Below are positions 32,302 to 44,425 of a DNA stretch of 64,000 nt, piece by piece. The stretch is taken from assembly GCA_023053575.1 (NCBI GenBank), contig JAKZAP010000017.1, forward strand, positions 21,995,023 to 22,059,022. Reading direction: 5' to 3'. Under the pieces are notes generated by a model. It did no database searches, was not told the origin of the DNA, and was given only the letters and a program-made list of their open reading frames with translations. The DNA is from Branchinecta lynchi (taxonomy: Eukaryota > Arthropoda > Branchiopoda > Anostraca > Branchinectidae). The position numbers and the translations under genes are program-made. The first letter of the stretch is position 1, and each line of letters starts with the position of its first letter.

Positions 32302-32829
32302 GAATCGGATTCCTACAATTTTTGCTATGTGCTTTGACCGCTGGAAAGTGATTACGGAATCTCGCAAAACCCTTCCTTTACCGAAGATGTATCACAGAAG
32401 CTACATTTTTACCTGGAGAAAACAGAGTGTTTGTAAAATGAAACATTGTAGTCCTGCAACACCTGTTGAAACAGACACGGTTCAGAAATGTTAATTGTGT
32501 GCCTTGCATTCCCAGCCAATTTGTAGGAAGTCGAAATGATGAGCGGATCTTTCAAGACAATCATTAGTCTCAGGGTCATACCGCAAACCACCCAGGGTGA
32601 TTCCGTACTTTCTTTGACTTCAACATTCGCCCTACCAGAATAAGCACGGTGGGCTGGATAAATACGACATCCCTACAAATCACTGCCACGCCATAAATGG
32701 CATGAAGAGACAGGTGCAAGAGACGGATTAAGTGGGAAGTGTGTTTATACCCACGCCGCGATTTTATGTACTACATTTCGGGTGACAGGGGTGTATATTT
32801 ATCAAAGCCCGCTTGGTAGGCTATCATAT
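32302..32829. other. Intergenic, nothing recognised
   Basis: No gene or element that I can support. Confidence 0.4.
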
Positions 32830-33450
32830 TTAATAATATTGTAATAGTCGATGATGATCTGAAATGGAATTCTCATGTTGACAATATTATCCGTAAAACC
32901 AAGTTTTTCATTGAATCCCTCTCCACCCTTAAATCTTTCGGTCTGGATACTAAATGCCTCCTCTGTTATTTTAAAACTTACATCCGTCCTCATTTAGAAT
33001 ATGCTTCACCGGTTTGGCATTCTTCTCTTTCTGCAGAGCTCTCTGATCGCCTGGAACATGCCCAAAAGAGAGCCATGAGAATCATTCTGGGTGACCATAA
33101 TATTACATACGAAGAGGCTCTCATTAAACTTGACATTCCTAAATTATCTGTACGTAGAAATACTCTTTCAAACAATTTTGGAGCTAAGATAACGTGTTGT
33201 CCCCAGATGACCCATCTATTCCCCTCTCCCCTCCCGTCTTCCGTGCGTCGGTCCGAGAGGAATACTGGCAATAAGTTTTCCCCATATCCCGCTAATTCTT
33301 CTACCCAATTTTTACGTAGTTTCATTCATTTATTTCTGGTAATTTCTTGTAAGTGTATTAGTAAATTTGTTACTTGTGTGTCTGTGTATTTTGTAAATTT
33401 GTATTCCTTTTCTAGCTTTTAACTATTCGGATTAAACTTGATTGATTGAT
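32830..33450 (+). pseudogene. LINE RT C-terminal fragment, open in one frame
   Basis: A single open frame from about 32837 to the stop at 33420-33422 reads IVDDDLKWNSHVDNIIRKTK, LSTLKSFGLDTKCLL, FKTYIRPHLEYASPVWHSSL, LEHAQKRAMRIILGDHN and LDIPKLSVRRNTLSNNF. It is 5'-truncated: the catalytic RT palm is absent. A TTGATTGATTGATATT tail follows. The lack of stops over nearly 600 bp suggests a fairly recent insertion. Confidence 0.85.
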
Positions 33451-33613
33451 ATTTTCGCTAAGAAGTATTGTTAGTTTTATAGACGAAGGTTTGAATAGTG
33501 ACCGTAAGTCTGGGCTCAGTGAAACTGTCATATCTGAGGTTACGTTGAATCGCTCTTCACGCGGATGCTGACCCAGGTCCGGATATAGAGATCCAGTTCC
33601 CCTGGGCAGTTAA

Positions 33614-33976
33614 AGGACCTGTCTTACCTGTAATACTAACGCAAACTACTTGCATAATCACTCCATATATTTCTAAACTCAAAGACCCCAATTTCGTACG
33701 GTGCATTTTAACCCCTCTAACCAAAACCACGCTGATTTTCTCACTTGCCGTGTTTTGCTACCTGTGATGTTATCACGCTGTCGACGAATGTCTGCGAGAA
33801 GTTTTCCATAAGAAAAACCGGTTTTGTAAATTGTTTCGCTACAAGTCAACAGGTCTCGGAAAAGGCTTGAAACAGCCAAACCCGTGGGTTATTTTTTTGA
33901 AAGCACAACCTAGTTTTTAAGTATTAAAATATTTAAAAATACTGTAAGTTGAAGAGTAGATAGTGCGAGGGGTCCT
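33614..33976. mobile_element. TTAA-site MITE, AGGACC family, copy 2
   Basis: Perfect TTAA at 33610-33613 and 33977-33980, ends AGGACCTGTC and GGGGTCCT. 363 bp. Internal match to copy 3: ACCCCAATTTCGTA, ACACGCTG-type and GTTTTGTAAATTGTTT words. Confidence 0.85.
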
Positions 33977-33980
33977 TTAA

Positions 33981-35440
33981 CAGAGTGGGGGCCCCGTTTT
34001 TTTTAATCTAGCAAACAACTAAGTTTACTTTTACTTTTGTGCTTATTACCGTTCTTTGCTTAAAGAATAGACACATACAAATGAAATAGACAGGTACCAA
34101 CTATATTTTTTCCGCAGTATAAATTAATACTTCGGGCCCAGGTCATCGCCCTTTCTGAGGTTGGGCCACTAGGCAGAAGTTTGCTACTGTGCTGACTTGT
34201 AAAGGTTCAAGGTTAAAAATGTCGCTTCGGATCGTTAGTTGGTTCGGCCCCAGGCCGTGACACTTTCCGATGGCCACTTTCGTATAAAGGCTCAGGACGT
34301 CGCCTTATTACTTGGTTCTACCGTCGGCCGAGCAACACCGCTAATTGCTGGTTTTTGGGCATTGTCAAGTCAAAATAGCGTCTTAATACGAATTAAATTA
34401 AAACGTGACATTAGCAAATAAAGAAAACACTGTCTGATTATCTCTCGATTTGTCCGAAGATACCTTGAACTTTATGCACCCAAGACTAGTGACTAGCAAC
34501 GGTGAATACCGACAGATCAACGAAACGCCATGAACAGCGTGAAGAGATAGCTGCCAGATTAAGACTTAAGTGGGTAGTGTTTACAGTTTATGCGCGAGCT
34601 ATGATTACCTGAACTAAACCGGTATCGAGGAAGTACAGTGGAGTTATGCTTGTTTGAGTGTCGCGTAATTTTGAACGGTCGCCGAAGAAAACACTAAACC
34701 CAATATTTGCTCTCAAGTTCCTTCTTTAAAATGTGCACCTGATGCGAAATGGCGCTTAAATTTCATTAAGACTATGACGTTCGGACAAAATAACACAACC
34801 CAGTTGAAGACAAAAAAACAAACTAAAAGTAAAAAAAAATAATTTTGTTTTGCTTACTGAGTGTCAGCAGAAAGCTGACACAGTTGACTATTATATGATA
34901 TCAAGTTTGTTATTTTTCCTTACCACGCAACTGTTTTATATAAGCAAGAAACAAGCTAAAGGTGGTGAAACATTTAAAAAAAGTATTCAAAGAATCACAC
35001 TCTCAGACCTAGTATGATGTTGGATTCTTATCTTAGATAATGTCTTAGATTTCCTGAAACTTACATTCACTTATATTTTGGTTTGTAGTTTACAGTTTAT
35101 CAAAAAGAAGGAAAGTTGTCTATACTTCTATTTTAGTCGGGACTGTAGTTCTCGGCACTGCTGTCTTACTTTATATCGCTCTTCACAAGACAAAGGTTGC
35201 ATGCCCATAGATATCGCGTTGTCAATTGGTTGTAGGCTACTGTGTGCTTTACACAGCTGATTGCTGTTTAACGGCTATGCACAAGTAAGAAGATATAATT
35301 GCCAAAGGTGTTACAGGTCCCAAGCCATGATTTTTTTAAACTACACTAGGTGAATAGGCTATACATCTCTGAAACATGTTTTGTTTTTACTTCGTCACTC
35401 AGTACAGCGTTACTGGATATATATATACATCTGTATTGAA
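33981..35440. other. Intergenic, nothing recognised
   Basis: No gene or element seen. One perfect small hairpin, GTGTCAGC-AGAAA-GCTGACAC, lies at 34861-34881. A short TA-rich run precedes the next element. Confidence 0.4.
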
Positions 35441-36554
35441 CAAGACCAAAGGTTTCGACGGGATTCCAAAAATTTAATATTTACAGACAATCGGGTCTTG
35501 TAGCGGTCCAATGGTAATCATTGGAGAAGACGCAGTTCAAATACGGATTCAGCATGTGAGTTTACCCCTATAGCCTGCGTCATGTCTACTTTGACGAAAG
35601 TTCCTGCCTTACTTCTGCCAAATTTCAAGTTTCAGCCGGATTCCGGGCGAACTACTTGTCTTGCAAAAAATTAAAGTTCAAAACAGATCCAGCGTATCTC
35701 CATACCATCCATATCTCCACAATCAACTTAACATAAAACTTCAACTTTTAACAAATTTTCCGATTTCAGCAGGATTCGAGGTGAAATGTGTCCAGGTATA
35801 AAATGATTGTCATACACGAATTCAGCATGCCTTCTTACCCGTAAATCGAATGCCTTCTTACCCGTAAATCACCTAATGAAATTCATATAAAACTTATACC
35901 TTTAACAGATTTTCCAGTTATGGCCGGATTCCGGGCGATCTACTTTTCCGGTGACAAAATAATTTTCATATTCGAATTCAGCATGTTTCACTATCTTTCA
36001 ATCGAACCTCTAATCAACTTCAGATTAATCTTTTGTTTTTGCCAAACTTTCCGGTTTTGGCCGGATTCCGGCCGATCTACTTCTCCAACGAGAAAATCAT
36101 TTTCATATCCTTATTCAGCATGTCTCCTTACCCATAAATTGGATATCTAATCAACTTCAGATAAAACTTTTACTTTTAACAAACTTTCCGGTTTTAGCCG
36201 GATTCCAGGTGAACTACTTTTCCGGCGAGAAAATGGTTTTCATATTCATGTTCAGAATGTCGTCTTGTATCTATCTCATTAGCTTTAAAAAAATATTTGT
36301 TTCGCCCCTTAATTTGAAACCCCTCCCCTTTCCCTAAATATGCAGCTATCGGGCCCATCTTCGAACATCGACCTTTCCCTTGACTCGATGAGTCCTCACA
36401 CCAAGTTTCATCAAAATATCTCATTCCCTTCGAGAGTTATCTCGTTCTCTTCGAGGGTTATCGTGCTAACAGACGGAGAGACGGACGGACGGACAGAGGG
36501 ACAACTTTTACGATGTCATAGGTACACCTCCACTCACGTTTTGGAATCCCAAAA
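35441..36554 (-). mobile_element. Helentron-like element, family A (copy A5)
   Basis: Minus strand from TTTTTGGGATTCCAAAACG (36554) through a (GTCY)n tract near 36470-36500, CTCTCGAAGGGAATGAG and several 137-bp units to CCTTTGGTCTTG at 35441. The palindromes are slightly mutated (GGGATTCC). Confidence 0.7.
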
Positions 36555-37029
36555 ATACCAAAATCAGCAACATTACTGCTAATCTATGCGTGGTTATATG
36601 GAGACCAAAAACCCTTTTAAAACCATACCGTCTATGTGCTCACTTGTCCATACCGGTTGTCAGATCAAACCTCTTGCAACTATTACTACTTGAATTTAAG
36701 AAGAACTAAACTGGTTTTTATTGGAAAAATTATATTTTGTATCCGTCACCTTTAACTTCTAACTTTAAATTCAACAATTTTTGGTTTTTAAGATTTTTTT
36801 TTGTTTAGTTTGGCCGATCCTCATGGACAAGGGGAACTGGAGTTCACCTCTCTCTTCAGTGCTGCATTTTTTTTTTTCACTGGTATTGAAAGATTAAGAG
36901 AACTTGAACTTGAAATATACATTGTTTAAAAAAAGACACGCAGAAATGGTCATCGTAATAAGCCTATTCGCCAAGTTGTAAATTTGTATGGCACCAGCAG
37001 CTCTTAGCTGAAGGGGCGTCTACCGATTG
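36555..37029. other. Intergenic, nothing recognised
   Basis: No gene or element that I can support. Confidence 0.4.
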
Positions 37030-38036
37030 CCTTTACGTCGTTCGGCTGGTCCACTAATCGCGAGTTAAGGTACTTGCAGATAGGCTAGGACGATAGGACT
37101 TGTCAGGTGTAAATTATAATTTCCAGGATCCGACTATCCAGTGGGAAGTGAGGGAGGGGGAATCCAAACACCGGGCGTCATATGAAACTCTTAGAGTGGA
37201 GGGATCGAGACAGGACTTGGCAAGAAAGACGCATAAACTCCTAGATTAATATTTACAGAACCGGATCCGCCTCTCCCACAAATCGTGTGGCATGCATAGT
37301 TCTCGAATGAGCGATATGATTTGGATGGAACCAAGATGGATGTTTATAGTTGTTAAGATCACTTGTCTATATGTTCTGTTTACAGGGTCGAACCAGATTC
37401 GACCACTGTGAGGGGAGTTAAAGGGGCTTCTCGGAAAATGTATGGCATGCGTAAGTCCTGAATGATTGTACCGTTCTGGAATGGAACTTGAACAACACAA
37501 ACACGTGTCCTAGACGATTCACTAGCAGATCCGGACCGGACCCGGTAAGTAAGGTGGGAGTTAAAGGAGGTTCTCTTTTTCTTGTGGCATTCTTAGGGTG
37601 AAGTTATCGGGGCAGAAATTGTTTGACAAGAAGGTCGTATAGGCCTGTCGTAAGCGCAAGCCGCCGCGAAAAATAAGGAAGGGCAGGACCCCTTTTCTGA
37701 AGTTATTCTTGTTCTTCTTCCTTAAGACAGGAGCCCTGTTCTGAGGGAGGAGCCCCGTTTTGATTTAAAGATCCAGACTGCATCTGGGTAGTGGGCGGGG
37801 GGAGTTGAAAGGGTATCTTGCCGTACGCTTGAACTGTTGTGGTCAGGACTGTAACTTTGCTGTCAGGACAGTCATAGGCTCTAGATGTGCCATTAACAGG
37901 TCCTAGACCAGATCCGGCGACAAAGAAGTTGTAGGGATCTCGGCCAGCGGGGGAGTAATCTTGACAGCGCTAACGTTAGCTGATGTACATTACAAACCAT
38001 CTATCCTTGCAAGTGCCATTTAAGCTTTCAGCTCTT
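37030..38036 (+). mobile_element. Helentron-like element, family B (copy B4), 5' end missing
   Basis: Units with GCGAGTTAAGGTACTTGCAG, TAGGCTAGGACGATAGGACT and G-rich blocks lead to the 3' end CAAGTGCCATTTAAGC, TTTCAGCTCTTG at 38036. The GTCY tract and 5' terminus are absent. Confidence 0.6.
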
Positions 38037-38244
38037 GTTGAGATCTTAATTCAGGTGTATTTAGTCGAAGGTAGCCTTCAGTAGAAAAAGATGAATAGTC
38101 TTAAATATTTCTACAGCTTAGCTGACTACGAATCATGGTCAATCAGTGGTTCTAAACCGGTAAGTAAGCCAAGGTTTATTCCAGGGACAAAATTGCAATC
38201 GAATATTATAAAAATTAATTTTATGAAAAATTAATGCAGGTCAT

Positions 38245-38330
38245 TCTTCTAGCTATTGCAGGAAGTTTCTCCTTGGTCAACAAGGGCCGAAATATCCTGG
38301 GAATAAATCTTAGCTGACTTACCGTTAAGA
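38245..38330 (+). repeat. Degenerate hammerhead-repeat fragment
   Basis: CAAGGGCCGAAATATCCTGG and TAGCTGACTTACCGTT match the core 3' half and tail. The CTGANGA half is not recognisable. Confidence 0.5.
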
Positions 38331-38800
38331 GCGTGTTCCACCCTACTTACCGCAGTTACTACAAATGACGTCACAAATTCTGGCTTTTTGGCATCAACGC
38401 CGGAACACATTTTTCTATTTTCAGCAAAATATCGTTCCACGGGCTAATCCGGCCAATCACGTTACAGGGATTCTTAGTTACCACGCTTACTATGCTCCTG
38501 GGCTTGGCAAGCAAAAAGTTACTATTTCGAGTAAGGGTTGAATGGTCAGCGTAGTAGCTTTTCAAGCGGTTGGAAGGAAAATAGTAACTACACTGTAAAA
38601 AAGAATCTTGCAGTATTTGCTACTGGGATTAATCTTGTCTTTAAAAAGATAATCATATCTCTAATTGTGATTAATCTTATCTTAGTAGAGACAAGATTAA
38701 TCCCAGTAGCAAATACTGCAGTTACCTTTAATCCTTAATCGGAGAAACTTTTACAGTGTAATAGTTCATATTCTTAGAAAGGTGGAAAACCCTCTTAGCG
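38331..38800. mobile_element. MITE, GAGCGTGTTC family, copy 2, interrupted
   Basis: Starts GAGCGTGTTCCACCCTACTT and continues with GTCACAAATTCTGGC-type and GGTCAGCGTAGTAGC words shared with copies 1 and 3. A 168-bp MITE splits it at an AGTAACTA/TAATAG junction. The right end is diverged. Confidence 0.65.
38591..38758. mobile_element. 168-bp MITE, CACTGTAAAA ends, TA target site
   Basis: CACTGTAAAA and TTTTACAGTG ends flanked by TA on each side (38589-38590, 38759-38760). A longer inner inverted repeat, GTATTTGCTACTGGGATTAA and complement, makes the element almost wholly foldable. Confidence 0.85.
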
Positions 38801-39249
38801 TATCATCAACCATTAACAGTCAATGTCCAAATTCTCACGGGCACGTCAAATAGACCTATTCGATTTCCAGCCCATCGGAATCGTTTTACAACCTGCCATC
38901 CACAGAGAAAATGCCTGAAAAGCCGAGTCACGTAATTGCCTACTGTATAACTTTACTCTTAACAGCTGAATGGGCGGGAATTTTCAAATCTGATGAGTCA
39001 CGAGTCCGTGTCTAACATGCTCATTCGCTAGTATTGCATTCGTAATAGTCAACGATTTCCCACGCATGCCTGGATATGAATGGACTTTTGAATCGTAGGT
39101 CCATCAGTGGACCACAAAACAATGGCCGGAAGAATAGTAAGGGATAGGGCATAGATAGAAAATGGTAAGATGCAACAGTAATGGATCACTCGATTCGGCT
39201 TAGGATGGATATTAACCGTCCGGATCTTTCCTCTTACAAACAACTGATT

Positions 39250-39745
39250 TTGCGCGATTTTTCGGCCTTTCTTGGCAAGGCTCCTCTCCAGGCCGTAACT
39301 TGAAAATTGGAGCTTCCGGAATCTTTTTATTATTTTTAGTTATTTTCATTGTGCAAATTTTAAGGATTTGAATTTTAAGAATTTCTGGATCTGAAATACT
39401 TTTTTGGCCATTCTTGGCAAGGGACCTCTCCTTGAAAATTGGAACTTTCGTAGTTTTTCTTTTAGTTATTTTAATTGTTATCATCGTGTAAATTTTAAGG
39501 ATTTACTTTTTTAAGAATTTCTGGATCTGAAATCGGAAATAGTTTGGCCCTTCTTGGCAATGCTCCTCTTCAGGTCGTAGCTGGAAAATCGGAACTTGCG
39601 GTAAAAAATAATCAATATTCTAATAATTTTCGATTTGCAAGTTTTAAGGATTTCATTTTTAAGAATTTCTGGAACCAAACTATTCGGCAATTTCTCGGCC
39701 TGTCTTGACAAGGGTTCTCTTCAGGCCATGAAATCGGACCTCTGT
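39250..39745 (-). repeat. Tandem array of four degenerate hammerhead units
   Basis: Minus strand. Stem II words built on CTTGCCAAGAA recur with plus-strand positions 39271, 39413, 39553 and 39704, a period of about 140-150 bp. Cores are mutated: CTGGAGA, GGAGAGG, CTGAAGA and CTGAAGA for the first half; CGAAAA, CCAAAA, CCAAAC and CGAGAA for the second. Units share TAAGGATTTxxATTTTAAGAA words. The arrangement is that of a retrozyme-like tandem array that has decayed. Confidence 0.65.
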
Positions 39746-40403
39746 AAAAAACTAAACTTCAAATGTGCAAATTTTTTATTTAATCTTTAAGACTGGAGCA
39801 TGAAGCAATAAAGGATATGAAGCCATGTTTGTTTTTACGATTCGGAGGTTTACCCGTGCATCAGTTGGACTCTTCTAGGTTCACGGGTGGTGTGTTTCAA
39901 TGCTATATTGGTTTATTTTAATTGATATATTTGAATATTTTAGCATGACAGCGACATAAAAAAATGTGGTGAAAAAAAAAAACCCTTGCGAAGTGCCATC
40001 TCGCTCCCATACGTACAACTGGTGCAAGTAACACCTTACCGGAAGGATAAAATAATCAGTAGCCTATCAGTAAAAACATATAACTGAAACGTTACTTTCT
40101 TCTATCCACGGTAAAGAAAGATGTTACTCGACATTATAATTCATCAAGATCGGTTGAAAAATATATCTAAGAAACGTTTTTCTTCACATGAACGTTTTGA
40201 AAAATTTCGCTTGACCCCTAATGGGCGATTAGCGACAATTTGATTATTCAGTAATACTAGAAACTTTCAATTCACGTATTATATAATCTTCAAAGCTAAA
40301 CATCTTACCATCTCCTCTTGATTTAAAGTCGACTTTTTACAATTGTGGTTTTGCCTCGGCATAGCCCGGCGTTTTGCAATTTTTGTTTGAACATACATTG
40401 GCT
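39746..40403. other. Intergenic, nothing recognised
   Basis: No gene or element that I can support. Confidence 0.4.
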
Positions 40404-40820
40404 GCGTTCGTTTTCGTCGTTTAGTTCGTCGTTCCAACGGGCGTTGAACTGCCGATAATACGGAGTTTTCTTTGGTCGGTTCAACTGCCGTTTCATTCGC
40501 CGGTCCTGAAACGACGAACTGAGCCGGAAAGTCAGGTTCACATCTTTGTTCAGTAATTAGGCGCGAATTTTCAAAATTCTTGACAAAAGAAATTAAATTT
40601 GTGAACCAAGTTTAAAAACAATGATCCTGTTATTCTAAAATCCATTTTAGTACTTTACTATAGCTGCTGTGGCAAATATGAAGTTAGTTCGACTATTATC
40701 GTTTTCGTACCAACTTCGTTCGCGAAACGACGTTTATGGAACGTCCCAAAGAAAACACTAATATGAAAATATTTAAACGACGTTCTTCGTACCGAAAACG
40801 ACGAAAACGAAAACGAACGC
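40404..40820. mobile_element. Inverted-repeat element, GCGTTCGTTTTCG ends
   Basis: GCGTTCGTTTTCGTCGTTT at the left and CGACGAAAACGAAAACGAAC followed by GC at the right, imperfectly inverted. Internal CGTCGTT/AACGACG words recur. The target duplication is not clear. Confidence 0.55.
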
Positions 40821-41695
40821 GACTATTGATCCCCTGTTAGATTCTGCAAAACCACCGACACCTGTCTGGGTATGTTAGTTTTTCCTTTGCCTTTAAATTC
40901 CTCAAGACAAAAATCCCAAGGTTAACTTGATAATTATATGTCCTGTTTTAGGCTTATCCATTTCCCGCCATTGATTTGCATACAAGATAGGGTGGTAATA
41001 AAAAAGTGAGACGAGAAAGTGAGGAGGAATTTGAAGGTGTTGATTGTTGGGTTGATTTTTCCCTATCGGATGTTACTTTGCGGGGCGGTGGAAACCCTAA
41101 AAGAGAACCATGGAGTTCGGTAGTACAACATTTTGTTCGCTATTTTTAAATGCTATGTTGCTAACTAACGAGTTTTAGGCGCGCAGCTGTGAGTAAACAA
41201 AATAAAGAAATTGGGATTGGGAACGAATTTCAACCAATGCGGATCTTAAAAGCTATTGACAAGTGACAGGATATCTGTTGATTTTGGAAGTTATAATTAA
41301 TAGAATTTATAGAAATTTTTAGAAATTTCGAGAATTTATGGAAATTTCTAGAATTTGTCTTCGTTCTGTAGAATTTGTCTTCGTTTCTTCGTTCTGACTT
41401 TTCACTGCGTTAAGCTGATCGTGCCATGACATAAGGCGCTGCATTTCAGGGAGATTTGAGGTGGCAAAGTCATTGGTGACTTTGTCATGCCGATGAAATG
41501 AGTTTGTCGCCTCATTCGCAGCACAAGATGCTATTATCCCACTTACAAACAAAAATCTCGCCTAATCGCATTTTCCAGGTTTTGGTTTGGTTCGTTTCGT
41601 ACGAAAAGACATCAGCACGTAAAGTGATCCCCTATATTAATCTCATTGCATTTAATTGTTAGTAACAGTTTCCTTTGTTTCTTATGTTTCGTTAA
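40821..41695. other. Intergenic, nothing recognised
   Basis: No gene seen. A self-complementary run of AATTTCTAGAATT-type words is at 41310-41360. Confidence 0.4.
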
Positions 41696-42258
41696 AGGAC
41701 GTGTCTTACCTATAATACTAATGCAACCTACTTCCATAATCATTGCATATATTTCTAAACCTGGAGACCCCAATTTCGTAAGGTACATTCCAACCCCCCT
41801 AACAAAACCACACTAATTTTCTCACACTCCGTGCTTTGCTACCTTCAAAATGTATCACGTTGTCGACGGTTGTCTGCGACAAGTTTTTCCGCCAGAAAAA
41901 CCGGCTATGTAAATTGTTTCCCTGTTTTCGCTACAAACCAACGGGTCTCGGAAAAGACTTAAAACAGCCAAAAACCGTGGGTTATTTGCAGGCCCGTATC
42001 CAGGAATTTATTTCGGGGGGGGGGGGGGGGGGGGGGGGGGGTTATTGCTTGCTGGTCGGACAAAACATAAAAAAAACACATAGATCAGAGTGAAAAGCCT
42101 ATAAAATCGTTATTTTTGTATGTTTCGGGGGGGGGGGGGGTGTCAACGCCTTAACCCCCCCCCCCTGGATACGGCCTTGGTTATTTGTTGAAAGCGCAGA
42201 CTAGTTTTAAAGTATTCAAATATTTTAAATGCTGTAAGTTGAGGGGTCGAGGGGTCCT
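41696..42258. mobile_element. TTAA-site MITE, AGGACC family, copy 3, interrupted
   Basis: TTAA at 41692-41695, AGGACGTGTCTTACC start, right end GGGGTCCT followed by TCAA (mutated TTAA). Removing the nested hAT MITE and one 8-bp duplication leaves 364 bp, matching copy 2. Confidence 0.8.
41989..42179. mobile_element. hAT-type MITE, CAGGCCCGTATCCAGG ends
   Basis: Perfect 8-bp duplication GTTATTTG (41981-41988, 42180-42187). Ends CAGGCCCGTATCCAGG and CCTGGATACGGCCTTG. A run of 24 G begins near 42017, followed by a second G run and a C run near 42165. A relative is at 56723-56858. Confidence 0.88.
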
Positions 42259-42535
42259 TCAAGTGCTGCGCTATAGTGCGGTGTGAATATATTTCACATT
42301 GGCTTAACTTTTGCTTAACGAAAAGTTCAACCGCTTAGGGCTGAAATTTGACAGTCTAGTTACCCTTCACTTCTTCACTTAAAGTATAACTGATAGGCTG
42401 AAGCTGCTTATTGTTACATCTGAATTATTTTGACTCACCTCAGGGATTTTGTATTTTTTCACCCAGGGTTTCAGTAATAACGTTCAGAATCTGCGCTGCT
42501 TGCACGACCACCCAAAACAGAGCAAAATAAAACTA

Positions 42536-43321
42536 GGCAGTAGCGTCAAGACCTTTGCTTTCCTTGATTCGCGAACGGGCCACAGTCATGGCGCCGCCCA
42601 ATACGGGGGCGGCATTTGGCATTTGGTAGGTGTGATGCTCCTGTAAAACCTTTTCTTTTCAGAGCGTACTGTACACAACTGTATTGCGTTTCCCTCGTGA
42701 ACAGGCTTACCCTGAAGCGTGGGAGTACTTTTCGGGTCCTATACAACAATTCTCTAAGGTGGTTGCAAGGGTTCAGGTATGTTTGTTGGTCAAGGTCTTT
42801 CGTCTTTCGGTGAAATGAGGTGGGCATCTGCCCTATCACTTCAGACACGAATTCTGCGCGCTGAGAATCCTCTCCTTCTCGTGATGGTGAGTTCCCATAT
42901 GCGGCTGAGTTTGCCAATTTGGCTGTCGTGGGGTACTCTACTGTATTGTGAGTTCTCTCCAGGTTGAAATGCTGAAATTTGTTTTATTTTATTTGTAGTT
43001 TATATTTATGCAGTGTTTGTTAATTATTTTGTCATTTCTTTGACCCTAGTTGGTCGTATCCTAGTTTAAATAAAACAGTAAATACTACGCTTCCAACATT
43101 TAAAGTAGACAAATTTGCGGGTTTAGGAATTTCTAGTAAAGCTAGGGTGCGGTCAACAAACACCGAGGAAACTGAGAAGGTTGTATCTTTTTTTTTGCTT
43201 TGTTCAGAATATGAAGTTATTGGAGCCAGCGCTTTTACACGACCGATTCTGTTTCAGTAGGGACGTTCACTGTCGCTAGTGGTGCTAGTATTGCTGTTAT
43301 TCGAGTCTTGGCTGTACTCTC
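42536..43321. mobile_element. Longer relative of the GGGAGTAG MITE, TA target site
   Basis: Left GGCAGTAGCGTCAAGACC after TA (42534-42535), right TTGGCTGTACTCTC before TA (43322-43323). Its right half matches 17190-17445 (TTGCGGGTTTAG, AGAATATGAAGTTATTGGAG, CACTGTCGCTAG). The extra middle has no recognised coding region. Confidence 0.6.
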
Positions 43322-43626
43322 TAGTGTTATTTTGATCTGACTCACAATTCACCCAGCAGAGATCGTTTGAATTCCAATGAAAGCCTGCATTTCCATGTGT
43401 TAAAGACGCCAAGTCCGGAAAAGTCACGACTGAAGAAAATAGGAAAGTGATTTCAAGCTGTGTCTTGCAAGGAATCGTGCGATTTTTAGTTTATCTTTGG
43501 GTAATGGCTGTGCACGCTCACGCTGGCTCACTTTCTACTTAACCTATACTGTTCTTCCTTATGTTCAGGTCTCTTTTCTATCAATTAAACCCTAGGAAGA
43601 AAATGATAAAGGAAGAATAAATCAAG

Positions 43627-43910
43627 AGCGTGTTCCACCCAACTTACAGTGGTTACTACGTGTGATGTCACGGATCCTGGCTTCTTGGCATCAAGTCTGG
43701 AACGTATTTCTCCATGGCAAACTATCGTGCCGCGGGATGGTAAGGCCAATACGTCACAGAGATCGTAGATACCCCACTAACTACGCTCACGAGCATGGCA
43801 AGCATTTAGTTACTAGTAGTTACTACTTCGAGAAGGTTGAAACGGTCGGCGTAGTAACTTTTCACGAGGTTGGAACGACAATAGTAGCTAATAATCACCA
43901 TTGTTAGGAG
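43627..43910. mobile_element. MITE, GAGCGTGTTC family, copy 3
   Basis: Starts GAGCGTGTTCCACCCAACTT and keeps the family interior (CGGCGTAGTAACTTTTCACG). The right end is degraded to GTTAGGAGAGCAC. Confidence 0.7.
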
Positions 43911-44114
43911 AGCACAATTTTTCACTCTACAATGCGAATTTTTAAAAAATACAAAAGATTAAAAATTATTGTCTTTAAATAATCTATGTCTTAAATCGAA
44001 GATTAACGCCAGATCTAAGGATTCTTAAAAAATGTGAGAATTGTGCGTGAATCTTTTTGTGAACCCTTATAGTCAGCTTTTACTTTACAATGTGATTTTG
44101 TTTGCCATTGTCGC

Positions 44115-44425
44115 CAGTGGCGTTACTAGCCTCATTTTTTTTTTTTGGGGGGGGGAGGGCAAGGTAAAGACCGATTGGCATTTTCACTGATTACTTTTGC
44201 AGAAAAACAAATTCGACTGGTTTTCAGAAAAACCGACTGTTTTTTAAGAAAAAATTTAATATTTTCACGAAAACCGACTGTTTTCAAGAAAATCTGACTG
44301 TTTCCAAGAAAAGTCAACTGTTTCTACGAAAAATCGCGGCGCTTCGCGCCGACTCGCTTATTTTTTACCGACTAGCCGACAGCATTGAAGGGGGGGGGGG
44401 GGGGGCTCGATACGTGACACCCCTG
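44115..44425. mobile_element. hAT-type MITE, CAGGGGCGTCA family, copy 2
   Basis: Ends CAGTGGCGTTACTAG and GTGACACCCCTG. The 8-bp flanks ATTGTCGC and ATTTTCCC match at 6 of 8. A CGCGGCGCTTCGCGCCG hairpin lies inside. Inverted relative to the copy at 23151. Confidence 0.75.

Noticed and set aside
34861..34881. Histone 3' stem-loop
   Set aside because: The stem GTGTCAGC with loop AGAAA does not match the histone consensus and no histone gene is nearby.
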